Positions 1 through 12,690 of a stretch of 64,000 bases of DNA are shown in pieces. The position numbers were made by a program, and so were the translations under genes. The notes beneath the pieces were generated by a model. It did no database searches. It was not told the DNA's origin and saw nothing but the letters and a program-made list of their open reading frames with translations. The stretch's first letter is position 1. The number at the start of each line of letters is the position of its first letter. Location: NCBI RefSeq assembly GCF_046630445.1, contig NC_092333.1, forward strand, positions 356,781,001-356,845,000, written 5' to 3'. The DNA comes from Rutidosis leptorrhynchoides. Taxonomy: Eukaryota > Streptophyta > Magnoliopsida > Asterales > Asteraceae.

Positions 1-308
1 CCTTTTGTGTCAAAAATTACCTGCTTATCATTCTTAGAGAATCACTTGCTTATCATTCTTAGTCTAGACACGTTTTACTGCATTGACTGCATGAATAGTG
101 TATAGACAAAATTCATATCTTAGCGTATCTGCTACTCCATATCTTAGCGTATCTGTTACTGTAACTTTGCCTGACAACTTCCGTAGATTCCTCCATAACT
201 TATGGGATTTTAGTATTATATATGCATATGTAAATTATGTATTGCAGGGTACTAATCTACATCCTATAATCTATTTCTTATCGAAAATCCTTCATCTGAT
301 CGTACGAG

Positions 309-835
309 ATGAATCCTGCAACCAGTTCGAGTCCCTCAAATTCCGATAGCTATTCCGATAGTTATTCCGACAGCTATTCCGACATAGATGTTCACCTAAG
401 CTCCGAAAACAGCGTCAACAGCATGAATCAACCAATCAACCATTATCAATTCATCTGATGGGTTCGTAGTCGACTTAATTAATGGAAACGTGCAGAAGGC
501 AATCCCTTCCACCAACCGAATTCACCTCTTGGCGAAGGACCTAAAGCACTTACCGACGAACCTGTTCGAGACACCATTTTCTCTCTCATTTCCAGAGTAT
601 CACGTCACGATTATATTCTATCCACAATTTTAAACCTTATTCATTCGCTCGTTCATACCGACAATCATCCCGAAGTAATAAAGTCAATGAGTTTCACGCC
701 CGAGTTGTAGCCTTGGAAAATATGGTGCAAAATGTACCAGTTTCAACAACATCAACGGCATCAACTGTACCACCAGCAACAACACAAACCACAACAACAC
801 ACGCCTCAACATCTCATTCTGTACCTCGAGTATAA
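309..835 (+). pseudogene. Serine-rich leader ORF relic of the LARD (gag-position)
   Basis: An ATG at 309 opens a serine/aspartate/tyrosine-rich N-terminus with repeated S-D-S-Y units. The frame then meets in-frame stops at about 459-482 and continues as a readable stretch (residues like DTIFSLISRV and ILNLIHSLVH) and a threonine/proline-rich tail ending at 835. The same ATG, the same internal stops and the same terminal stop occur in both array copies, so the broken state is a property of the family and not of this copy. The position just inside the PBS is where gag would lie, but I see no zinc knuckle or gag core. Function unknown. It could be a gag remnant, or a short N-terminal ORF followed by non-coding leader. 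Confidence 0.5.
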
Positions 836-1072
836 TCATCGTTCTACGAATCGTTCTACATCATTTATCTTCGTTCGACATGACGATTATGTAATCTCTA
901 ATGTTTTAGAGATTATATATTCTTGTTCTAACGGTAAATCAAATGAGTTTAATATAATATTGACTCATTAAATCCATGATTACATCTGAAGAAAATAGAT
1001 ATGTATATATATTTTCATAAAGATTGTAATTAAAAATTCTTTCGTACAAACTGTTAATGATGAAAATATTTT

Positions 1073-1084
1073 AACGGGTAGGTA
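1073..1084 (+). other. Internal copy of the LTR-proximal motif AACGGGTAGGTA
   Basis: The 12-mer AACGGGTAGGTA occurs here and again at 4115-4126, one base before the 3' LTR, where the polypurine tract should be. In array copy A (minus strand) both sites are present as the complement at 50473-50484 and 53232-53243. Copy B has one C-to-T change in the internal site (near 61263). The internal site could be a second priming site (central PPT-like) or an old duplication of the LTR edge. Confidence 0.5.
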
Positions 1085-1410
1085 ATACCCGAGGAATATT
1101 TAGATTTCACATTAATAAGTTACACTGTACATTCTTCGAATTTGATTCAACGATCATTTACTATCCTATTTACAACCACCGATATACGTATCCGTTTACC
1201 AAAGAATAACTATTTTCATTCAAATTCAATTTCATATTTGGATTTTGACCTATCAGAATCCAACAAGTGGCATAATGAAGAAATAATGGACACAATAAAA
1301 ATTGATTAGAAATAGACTAATTAACAATATGAAATTTTGTTAAGAAACCACGCTAACAAGATCCTAGCTAACTGTTCCTAGCTAACTGTTAATTCCGTAT
1401 TACATTTTAT

Positions 1411-1560
1411 TTTATCGCAATTTATTTATCGCAATTTAATTATCACAATTTATTTATCGCAGTTTATTTATCGCAATTTATATTCTCGTAATTTTATTTA
1501 TCATCATTTAATTTCTGTTATTTATTTTACGCACTTTAAATATCGGGACACGTATACAAG
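1411..1560 (+). repeat. Degenerate ATTTATCGCA-type short repeats
   Basis: About ten loosely tandem words of the form TTTATCGCA/TTTATTATCGCA lie in the LARD internal region. The same segment appears on the opposite strand at about 52740-52915 and 60771-60946. Very similar words fill part of the Athila LTRs (11895-12010 and, on the other strand, 13080-13260 and 28100-28260), so two otherwise unrelated element families share this sequence style. Confidence 0.6.
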
Positions 1561-2042
1561 GTTTTGACATATCATATCGACCCATCTGTATATATTATTT
1601 GGAATAACCATAGACACTCTATATGCAGTAATGCGGGAGTTAGCTATACAGGGTTGAGGTTGATTCTACAATAATATATATAGTTTGAGTTGTGATCGAG
1701 TCTGAGACGTATACGGGTCACGACACATATTAATTAATTTGAATATTATATATTAAGCTATATATGAATTATTGAACTGCTAACTATGGACTATCAACTA
1801 AGGACTGGCAACATTGGACAATTAAAATGAATTAAAATATTGATTATAACATGTGAAACTAAACATTTCTTCAAGTTTGCCACTTGATTTCATCTTAAAC
1901 CTCATTTGTATCTTGACAATTACAATCTGCGTTTAAACCTTTCATGACTCTTGAAAACACCTAATCGAGAAGATGAACCAACCACACTTCATTTACGGAG
2001 GGAAAGATCTCTGCATATAATTATGCACCTGAAAACACTTGA

Positions 2043-2426
2043 AATCTGAGAAAACGTTTAACACGTATCTGCGCTAACTCCTTTGGCATTGTTATTACCG
2101 AAAATAACATTGCAACTCTTTTTCAAATTAGCCAATTTTGTCACAGCTTCAGCAAATCAACTCTGACTTCCATTCCAATTAGCCTTATTATAACCTCGAT
2201 ATATATAAGTTTGCCCTTCGTCATCGTTACCAGGGAACCGTTTACATTCCACCACATTAGCAGTAAAACTTACCAGCAACTTCAACGAATTTGGACTTTT
2301 CGAAAAATCATTATATTCATTGAAACCCTATTCATATACTCATCCACATCTTGTAACGAGAATTGCCATACCAATTACCGAGAATCAGTAATCAGTATTT
2401 CGAATCTAGTAGCATTCCTACATTAA
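2043..2426 (+). CDS. Conserved unknown ORF in LARD internal region (sense strand)
   Basis: An open frame of about 127 codons with no ATG near its start; the frame opens after a TGA at 2040-2042. The first 75 residues resemble, residue by residue, the product of 52000-52224 (-) and 60031-60255 (-) in the array. Shared stretches include KRLTRIC, VITENN and VTREPF. Between the copies the changes are a mixture of silent and amino-acid-changing, so evidence for selection is weak. No domain is recognised. It may be a fragment of a once longer protein or chance-open sequence. Confidence 0.3.
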   Translation, partial: NLRKRLTRICANSFGIVITENNIATLFQISQFCHSFSKSTLTSIPISLIITSIYISLPFVIVTREPFTFHHISSKTYQQLQRIWTFRKIIIFIETLFIYSSTSCNENCHTNYRESVISISNLVAFLH

Positions 2427-3411
2427 TAGTTATATGTATACATATAACAATTATATCCTAGAATTACGATCTTCAATTCTAAAATTTTGAAAATCACCCT
2501 GTCTACGAACTAATACTCTGAATATTCAAAAAGCTTAATGAAGCAGCAAAAACTGTAAACGACCTTAACAGTCAAAAGTATGATGATAAGGAATGGAGTG
2601 TTGGAAACGCTCAATAGAAAATTTAGTACCAAAAAGTGGGTTATGCGAAATTATGAAGGAGACTGTGGACAAATCACAAGGACTAAACTTGTACATTAAG
2701 AATCCTGATGATTCTGTTTCTGATGAAATCTTTAGCGAATACCTTGCTTCCGACTCCAAACTCTTGTGGATAAATTTTCTTCACCATCCTTCGATATTAG
2801 AAATTTCAAGATATCATCGTATCTTTCATTATAAATATCTTCCATATTTCTGAAGATATTTTCATAACTATTCTTGTCTGAAATCATTAATCTCTTCGTG
2901 CTATCAGTGTTACATCATATAGAAACTGTTAGTTTCTATATTCTGTAAACTTTCGAGCTTAAAATATGAATGTTATTGAAGTAATGTTGGGAACTGCTGC
3001 ATGAGTTAGTATAATATAAAGACACTTGATCAACGAGATTATATTACAATAAGTCATGCTGAGTTTCTAAATGGAACATGATGATTCACAGATCATAACG
3101 TCATCATGTGTCATGTTACACGACTCTTACGTTCTGTCTAATCTATAAACATATGAAGAACATATTTTTCTTGATAGTCCTATCTTTCCTTGAATTCTGG
3201 TAATTTGACAAATCAAATTGTGCTATTACCATTTCTTTCTTAGGACACTAACAATGTTCATTCTGAAACTTATATCTGCGAATTCTGGACCATTACAAGA
3301 GATACACAATCGCAAGAAGAAGAAGAAACGAAGGGACAAAGCTCCAAAATATAAAATGGAGTATAAATCACAGTAAATAAGGGGGGAAGTATTAACTAGG
3401 GATGACAATGA

Positions 3412-3777
3412 TTATAGAAAACAGAAGCAAAGACTTCGAGGTATAAGGGAAGATATAAAGCCCGATAACAACACATAAATTACAAAACCGTGTATATCAA
3501 TGTTTATAGCAACATAAAGACACGTGAGGATTAAAAGCACTAGCACCCCAAGATAATAGTAGAAGTAAATAGATTTTTCTGGTGGAAGATTGAAAAGAGG
3601 GATGACAGAAATGATAATTAAGAAAATATCAAGGATTAGAACTGGATTAAGCATTTTCTCAATCCTTTGGATGTACGAACTAAGAAAGAAAGTATTGGAA
3701 TGGTGAAAATAATGGAACGGAAGAAGTTCATTTATAATGGAAATACCTGACAGAGCAATTGAGAAAAATGATCGCAT
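3412..3777 (-). CDS. Antisense small hydrophobic (two-TM) ORF within LARD
   Basis: This ORF runs against the direction of the retroelement. The conserved part starts at an internal ATG at 3654 (residue 42 of the longest 121-residue frame). It encodes two strongly hydrophobic segments separated by a conserved polar turn (LPPEKS), as expected of a small membrane protein with two transmembrane helices. The array carries the same ORF at 50911-51084 and 58942-59115 (+), where it stops after 57 residues. Between this copy and the array copies, several codon differences are silent (for example TTC/TTT, TTA/CTA, ATA/ATC) and most others swap one hydrophobic residue for another. A TATAAAT box lies 82 nt upstream of the ATG in every copy. 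The family is unknown to me; it could be an antisense passenger gene or captured host sequence. Confidence 0.5.
   Translation of the reverse strand: MRSFFSIALSGISIINELLPFHYFHHSNTFFLSSYIQRIEKMLNPVLILDIFLIIISVIPLFNLPPEKSIYFYYYLGVLVLLILTCLYVAINIDIHGFVIYVLLSGFISSLIPRSLCFCFL
3730..3736 (-). promoter_or_regulatory. TATAAAT box of the antisense small ORF
   Basis: TATAAAT on the minus strand, 82 nt upstream of the ATG at 3654. The array copies have the same box (50829-50835 and 58860-58866, +) at the same 82 nt spacing. The context around it (TTTCCATTATAAAT) is also conserved. Confidence 0.5.
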
Positions 3778-4304
3778 TTAATTAAAAAGATCTTAATTTC
3801 CATAAATCCCGAAGAATCAAATCTTTAGATTTCGAAGATTTTCTTTAAATCCCTTAAATTCAAAAATTCAACCAAGACAAGGTCAAAAGCTAAGACGCAC
3901 CTTATTTTCTAATTTCCAGCGTGACTACGTCAAAAGTTAAATCTCTATCTCAATCTGTTGTGACAGCTTCATTCGTACACTTCACCTAATCGAATCGTTT
4001 TATCTATATTAGTCAATAATGATAAAACACCATTTATCAACTCATATTTGTCATGGAAACATTTTTATGGTTAGCCATGACCACCTCACTCAAATTTCGG
4101 GACGAAATTTCTTTAACGGGTAGGTACTGTGACGACCCGGCAATTTCCGACCAAATTTAAACTTAATTCTTATATGATTCCGACACGATAAGCAAAGTCT
4201 ATAATGTTGAGTCTCAAAAACTTTGAACTGTTTTGTATATTCAATTTACCCTTCGACTGCTCTCGACAATTCACGAACAACTAGTTGTACATAAATATGT
4301 AAAT

Positions 4305-4447
<143 letters not shown>

Positions 4448-6208
4448 CTTGAAATACATGGATGAAATATTATGCGACCAAGTTGTTAAAATTTAGGATG
4501 TAAAATAGTTTATGATGTACAATAAAACTTGTTAAGTAATAAATATATATTTAAAATTTTAAAAATATATAGATATGGAATTGATACGTATAACTTGTTA
4601 TATTATTATTTTTATAAATATTATTACCATTATTATTAAAAATCATTATTACTATTATAGTTATCATTATTATTATAAAAATAATACAATTTATTATTAT
4701 TATCAGTAATAATATTATTAATATCATTTCTATAATTATTATTATCTTTATTATTATTATTAATAATATAATTATTATTATTATTATTATTATTTATATA
4801 TAATTATTAAGTAATTAAGAATATGATATAGACAAATTATTTACGCAAATCGATTTCATATCACTTTCAACTTTTAATTAATTTCTCTATTTCCCTATTC
4901 TACTTGTGATCCATTGTCGACACCCCACCACTTTGGCTAATTGATTCATTCCGTTATAAGTTTCAATCAACCTTCAATCAACTATATGTGATTGAAATTA
5001 GGAGTCCTTTATTTGTTTTATATCTATATATCCTATGATGTATACGCACACTTTACATCTCTTCTTTTAACCATCCACCACCTTTTATTCAACTCTCTCT
5101 CTCCCTTTCTTCATTTTCTCTTGAACTCATCATCAACCAACCGCAACCACTTGCAGCTTTGATCACTACCATCATAACAGTTTATAGCCACACCAAACAC
5201 CAACGAAAAACCATCACCTGCATCTACTACTGTTCATTGCTATTATCAATTATTTCTGTTTCTTATCCGTTGAACAACACCACACCAACCACCACTAAAA
5301 CACAGCTAAAATTTGATACTGCTACCTCCCTTTTCTGTGTTAAAACTGCCGGAAAACAACTAACCCAAACATCCTTGGTCTTCCTGTTTTCATTCGCAAA
5401 CATCATCACCCAAAACCATTGTACGTGGTTAGATTACTGCTGCTATCACTTCGTTATTTCTGTTTTTCATTTGCTGCTTTACCTGCGACTATTTTAGGCT
5501 GCAAACCAAGGTAATAATGTGGATACATACGTTGTTTTGCTGTACGAATTCGATTCTATTTTCGTTTAAACCCACATTATTGTTGTGTTAGTGCTACTTC
5601 GATGAAGATGAAAATCTTATGGTAACAAGGACAGTAGTAATGGTTATTATAGGAAAGAAGAGATAATGTTAAAGTTATAAAAGTTACGATGAGTGTTTTT
5701 GTTTTTTTTTTTATTTGTGGCAGACATATTTAAAAATAGAATAACCCCACTTGTTGGTTAATTAAAAAGGAAACCGAATGATAAGGCAATGAATGATTTT
5801 GGGTGGATATTTGAGTTACCAGATTTTTCATTTAGACCATATGAGTATTTGCTTGTTAAGCCTGATTCTATTTTGAGCCCGTGTAATTGTTCTTTGGTTG
5901 GGCTGGCACCTAGTTGTGTTGTTAAAAAAAAAAAACAAATGAATGAAGATGATGATGGTAGTTAGAGTATATGATGATAATGATCATGAGATGATGGTAA
6001 CCGGTATGATGATTAGGATATCATGATGAAGAAGATGATGTACGGTTATAATGAAGCTTGATAATGATAATTATAATAAACGCGAGATAAGTTTGATGAT
6101 GATAAACTGTCCACTTGATTAATTGGGTTTTAAGAAGAAGGAGAAGAAAGAGATAGATGCAGGTTATACATTACATCGTGTGTATTAAAACAGAAATACG
6201 AAAATGGA

Positions 6209-6610
6209 GCAATGGTTCAGGGTGTTGTGTATAATCGAGAGGTCGTGGGTTCGAAACTAGACTAATACAATTTTTTTATATATATATTAAAAGATGATGT
6301 GAATACAACCGGGCCATGAACACGATTGGGCTTCAAATATAGTAGTTGGGCCGTATAGTGTTGTATAATTAGGCCGAGACTTAACTGATTAATTGTTGGG
6401 CTCTTCTTTAATATAAATATAATATGTAATACTTGGGCTTATGAATTTGATATTGGGCCAAAAGAGATAGAAGCAGATACATACGGGATATTTATATAAA
6501 GGGTTAGGAGATAATAGAAAAACAGAGATAGGGCATTGGTTAGGAGGTGTTTAGGTTGAGCGAAAGGTCGCGGGTTCGAGCCCTGGCATGGACATTTATT
6601 TTTTTTAAGA
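6209..6610 (+). other. tRNA/SINE-like segments with pol III B-box words in LARD LTR
   Basis: Two B-box-like words occur in the sense orientation: GGTTCGAAAC (6248-6257) and GGTTCGAGCCC (6573-6583). Each is preceded by a G-rich half resembling a tRNA arm, and the second is followed about 15 nt later by a T-rich run. The array LTRs have a related sense-oriented word in a palindromic setting (complement of GGGTTTGAACCCG at 47726-47738, 55751-55763 and about 63782-63794). A tRNA-derived SINE absorbed into the LTR is the simplest reading; no full tRNA cloverleaf can be drawn. Confidence 0.4.
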
Positions 6611-6630
6611 CTTGTTACATTAAGGTAGTC

Positions 6631-6742
<112 letters not shown>

Positions 6743-7992
6743 GTTAGTTATTATTATCATAATTTTTACTAATTGGGTTTACATTATTATAATTAAATAA
6801 ATATTATGAGTATTATTATATTTAGTATAAACATAAGTATTAGTATTAAAATTTTTATTATTACTATCATTATTACTTTTATATTAACCATATTATCATA
6901 ACAAATAAATATTCTCCATATAAGAGTATATTTGTTACAACTACCCTAATATTTCATATAATTATATATATTAAGATTATTTATATAAATATTTACATAT
7001 TACAAATTATTTATTTTTAATATAATATTAAAATATATAAATATTAACTATTTTAAATATATACAAATTAAATATATAATATATATAAGTTAAGATATAA
7101 TATATAAATTTATTTGATTATGAATATATGTATTAATATACATATGAATAATATAGGTTCGTGAATCCGAGGTCAACCCTGCATTGTTCAAAATCGTCAT
7201 ATGTATTTTTACTACAAAATACATTATAGTGAGTTTCATTTGCTCCCTTTTTAAATGCTTTTGCTATATATATTTTTGGGACTGAGAATGCATGCGCTTT
7301 TATAAATGTTTTACGAAATAGACACAAGTAATCGAAACTACATTATATGGTTGATTGATCGAAATCGAATATGTCCCTTTTTATTAAGTCTGGTAATCTA
7401 AGAATTAGGGAACAAACACCCTAATTGACGCAAACTCTAAAGATAGATCTATCGGGCCCAACAAGCCCCATCCAAAGTACCGGATGCTTTAGTACTTCGA
7501 AATTTATATCATGTCCGAAGGAGGATCCCGGAATGATGGGGATATTCTTATATGCATATTGTAAATGTCGGTTACCAGGTGTTCAATCCATATGAATCAT
7601 ATTTTTGTCTCTATGCATGGGACGTATGTTTATGTGAAATGGAAATATGAAATCTTGTGGTCTATTTAAATTATGAAATGATTATTCCGCTGTGCATTTG
7701 CTCATCTTAGAGATATTACTTGGAGTCATTCATGACATATTTCAAAAAACGTTGCATTCGAGTCGTTGAGTTCATCAAGATTATTATTAAGTCAATTATA
7801 GTTAGATATGTTATGAAATGGTATGCATGCCGTCAACTTTTGATGTAATGAAAGATTGTCTTTTCAAAAATGAATGCAATGTTTGTAAAATGTATCATAT
7901 AGAGGTCAAGTACCTCGCGATGTAATCAACTGTTGTGAATCGTTTATAATCGATATGGACTTCGTCCGGATGGATTAGGACGGGTCTTCACA

Positions 7993-8913
7993 GTTCCTAT
8001 ATCTATTATTTCGGATCGAGATACTCGTTTTACATCTCGGTTTTGGGAAAAGTTTCATGAAGATATGGGTACGCAATTAAAATTAAGCACGGCGTATCAT
8101 CCTCAAACGGACGGTCAAACCGAACGTACGAATCAAACTTTGGAAGATATGTTACGTGCGTGTATTATCAATTTTGGTAGTAGTTGGGACGAGCACTTAC
8201 CTATGGTGTGATTCTCGTACAATAATAGTTATCATACTAGTATTGGGATGCCACCTTATGAGATGCTTTATGGGCATAGGTGTCGAACCCCAATTTGTTG
8301 GGGCGAAGTGGGACAAAAGGAAATCAGAAGTACCGATTTGGTCTTAGAGACGAATAGCAAAATTGATATTATTCGAGAGCATTTGAAAAAGGCTCAAGAT
8401 AGGCAAAAGTCGTATGCCGACAAGCGTAGACGAACGATCGAATTTCAAGAAGGTGACATGGTGATGCTTAAGGTTTCGCCATGGAAGGCTATTATTCGAT
8501 TTCGAAAATGAGGAAAGTTAGCTCCTCGGTTTATTGGACCATTTAAGGTTTTAGCTCGTATTGGTGAAGTCGCGTATCGTTTGGAATTACCCGAAGAGCT
8601 TGCGGGAATCCATAATACATTTCATGTTTTCCACCTCCGTAAGTGTCTTGCGGATGATTCATCTTGGGTGCCATTAGACGAGATTGAGCTAAATAATAAG
8701 TTAGAGTATATCGAGGAACCGATTGCCATACTTGATGAGAAGGTCAAAAGATTGAGACATAAAGAGGTTAGGACTTTTAAAGTCCAAAGGCGTCGTATTA
8801 AAGGTTTCGAGTTTACTTGGGAGCCCGAAGAATTTGTGTTGGTTTATCTTCCTTCTTGTCATGCGGCTTGGATTGCGAGGACGCTCTCCGATTCAAGTGG
8901 GGGAGAGTTGTAA
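7993..8913 (+). pseudogene. Chromovirus (Tekay/Del-like Ty3/Gypsy) integrase and chromodomain-like C-terminus, broken
   Basis: The frame opens mid-integrase at the second catalytic Asp region ([14 protein letters not shown]) and continues through [14 protein letters not shown], which holds the catalytic Glu. The GPF/Y-like module follows ([21 protein letters not shown]) with an F-H-V-S-like segment ([12 protein letters not shown]). It ends in a chromodomain-like stretch ([19 protein letters not shown]). Two in-frame TGA codons break it, at 8209-8211 and about 8509-8511. In the chromodomain the aromatic residue usually found after V-Q is Arg. Everything upstream (gag, protease, RT, RNase H, integrase N-terminus) is cut off by the LARD insertion at 7992/7993. 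The stop codon overlaps the start of the LTR at 8909. Confidence 0.9.
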
Positions 8914-9185
8914 CACCCCGTTTTCCCGTACGTATCGAAAGGTACATACTTAATCATTTATACGTTTGTAACTCGCTAGATTATGCGTAATTGTATAGAT
9001 ATATGTGTAGATATATATATACTTGATAATGTGTGCGCCTACAAGTTTATACATGGGCTTTGATAGCGTTAAGTCTTATGAGACTATTGTTGAAGTTTAG
9101 GCGAATGTAGGAAGCGGGATTTAAGTGAACAAATTAAATAAAATCGAAAAGTGTTTAAGTTGGTCGAGCTGTCCAGTTCTAGCCT

Positions 9186-9322
9186 TAGGCCGCGCCGCGA
9201 CATTTGGGTCCGCGTCGCTGCATAACAAGCAAATTTAGATCAGAAGTTGGTTTAAGAAGGGTCTAATTTCCCTTTATGTGTCGCGCCGCGATGAGTAAGG
9301 TCGCGCCGCGACAGTTCTGCTG
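9186..9322. repeat. Four CGCGCCGCGA-type GC-rich words in chromovirus LTR
   Basis: GCCGCGCCGCGAC, CCGCGTCGCTGC, GTCGCGCCGCGAT and GTCGCGCCGCGAC occur within about 135 bp of otherwise AT-rich LTR. They sit at even spacing in two pairs, each nearly self-complementary. The arrangement parallels the paired palindromes in the Athila element. Confidence 0.7.
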
Positions 9323-10207
9323 AACTGGAGTCGGATTTAGCTCATTTTAAGGGTTTTTAAGGGGCAAAATGGTAAATTGACATGTGGATCTGATGGGAGC
9401 TTTAACTCTCCACCACATACTCATTTATTTCATTTCCTTTTCCTTTTTCTTTCCTATTTCTCTCCCAAAACACAAAACCTACTTAGTTTAATTTTGAGAT
9501 TTGGAGTTGGAGAATTGTGAATCAAACCTAGGAGCGAGATTTAAAGTTGTTCCTTGTGTCTCTAGCTACGCATGGATAGTCTTGGTAAGTTCTAACTCTA
9601 AGTTTTGAGTTTTAATTGGTTAATGACTAGGGTTTTGGGTACTAGAGATTTGTAAGACCCATTTGGTGGTAAAATGGGTGAGTTTGGGTTATGTTGTTGT
9701 AATGAAACCCTAATAGCCACAATCTAGGATTTTGACCTTGTGATTTGAGGTTGTACGTGTCAATTGGTGTTGTTAGTCACTAATGCACTTCAAGAATTAT
9801 GAAAGAAGTGTTAATGGGTAAGTTTGACTTAATTGTGAGTCTAAGTAATATAAAATGGGTCAAAATGTACTAATTGACCTAATTAGATGAAATGGGTATG
9901 GATTACCCTAAGTTTTGTGTTAATTGAAGTTAATAGACTTTAATTCACTAGTCTTAGTGATTAAAGTCGAGACTTGGCCATTTATGGGCGGTTGTGAGTA
10001 GTTGAGTCATTTAATGCAATTTGGGTCATAAAATGCTCAAGTGGGAGTATTGTGGTTAATCCCACTAGTTGTGAAATTGAATGTGCACTTAATGATTTAG
10101 GTACATTGCGTTGAAGCTCGGAAGTGCTAAATCATCACCCTTGTGACAAGGTGAGTGGAATAATTATGCGTTCATGTATATGGCGTGTTTATTTGTCAAT
10201 GTTATGG

Positions 10208-10480
10208 TATGAACCACGTGCCGATAGTGCCATAACATGTGTGGGATGGGATGTGAACCACGAGCCGGTAGCATCAAGTGTGAACCACGAGCCGGTAACA
10301 CTATAAACTAAGATGTGAACCACGAGCCGGTAGCATCGAGTGTGAACCACGAGCCAGTAGCACTATAAACTGAGATTTGAACCACGAGCCGGTAGCATCA
10401 AGTGTGAACCACGAGCCGGTAGCACTATAAAAGAGTATGACTCGAGCGTATGGTGTGAACCGCGAGCCGGTAGCACCATA
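10208..10480 (+). repeat. Tandem repeat array, GAACCACGAGCCGGTA core
   Basis: Eight copies of a 16 bp core (GAACCACGAGCCGGTA with few changes) are separated by 11-38 bp and partly arranged as 62 bp dimers. The first copy carries a CCACGTG word. The array lies inside the chromovirus LTR and may be a regulatory or structural repeat; no coding role is apparent. Confidence 0.9.
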
Positions 10481-11080
10481 GCGTTATTGGTTAACCATAT
10501 TGAGATTGTTGATTTGTTTAGCATATTATATATACATGTTGAGTTGAGTATATGCTAACGAAGTGGCGTGATAATGTACGACTTGTTGGTGTTATGTTTA
10601 TGTTGACATGCTATTTGAGTTACAAGTTCGTATGAGGTATTTGGTATTGTGAATGCAAATGGATAGGTTATATATTTGTATGTATAATTGTTGCACTCAC
10701 TAAGCATTGCTTACCCTCTCATTGTTTACCATTTTATAGGTTCCGGCTTGGATAAGGGTAAGGGCATACGGTTGGATTAGTTGTCTCCCATTTGTGTTGA
10801 CAGGGGATGCTTTTGGGATAGCTTTTGAAGTGGCCGAACGTTTTGGGTAGTTTAGCCCCAAACCATGCTCGAGTGTCGTTTGGATTATAAACTATCATTT
10901 GTTGTTGGTCAAACTTGTATCACATTCATTAATGGCCTTTGTGCCTTTTTGTAAACATTAAACTCGCAGTATGTTTTGACGAATCGTGTGGAATGGGTTA
11001 CATATTTAATTGGCGCGTAAATGTGTATTATATTTTAAAAAAAAAAAATTATCGTACGGAGTACGGGTTGGGTTGTTTCA

Positions 11081-12469
<1,389 letters not shown>

Positions 12470-12690
12470 TTGAGTTGCTTTCATCTTGTATGCTAGACTA
12501 TCTGTTAGAAATGTGTATTATATGTTGCATATGTAATCTGAAACTTAACCATGTTGGGTTTAGAAGTTTAATTTACGGACCACCCTTTCCATTTACTCAC
12601 GTGGCTATAACCTAGTGTTAGGACCTGATCAATCCTAGGATACAAGGTAAGTAGTTATATGTGCTTAACGTCACAATAGGGAAATAGTAT
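12470..12690. other. Unassigned flank carrying the left AGTAT target duplication
   Basis: 216 bp between the old Athila LTR and the complete Athila element, continuing after the element at 29734. I recognise nothing in it. The last five bases (12686-12690, AGTAT) are the target-site duplication matching 29729-29733. Confidence 0.6.

Larger units (their letters stand above)
836..3411 (+). other. LARD internal region, otherwise non-coding
   Basis: Apart from the motif, the short repeats and the weak ORF listed separately, this stretch holds no recognisable coding domain on either strand. Short frames at 2565-2759 (-) and 2593-2853 (+) overlap each other and have no visible family. The stretch is largely colinear with the reverse complement of the array internal regions. 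Confidence 0.6.
8909..11080 (+). repeat. 3' LTR of the Tekay-like chromovirus (2172 bp)
   Basis: Starts TGTAACACCCCG immediately after a purine-rich tract (GTGGGGGAGAGT, the PPT) and ends GGGTTGTTTCA before unrelated sequence at 11081. It contains GC-rich near-palindromic words (GTCGCGCCGCGA-type, 9186-9320) and a tandem array (10208-10480). Its own coding relic lies directly upstream, so this is the 3' LTR; the 5' LTR is outside the window. Confidence 0.85.

Noticed and set aside
3395..3410. TAGGGATGACAATG word resembling a hAT MITE end
   Set aside because: No partner end or target duplication nearby; too short to call an element.
10208..10480. CRISPR-like repeat/spacer pattern
   Set aside because: Plant nuclear context; spacers are themselves repeated and lie within an LTR.
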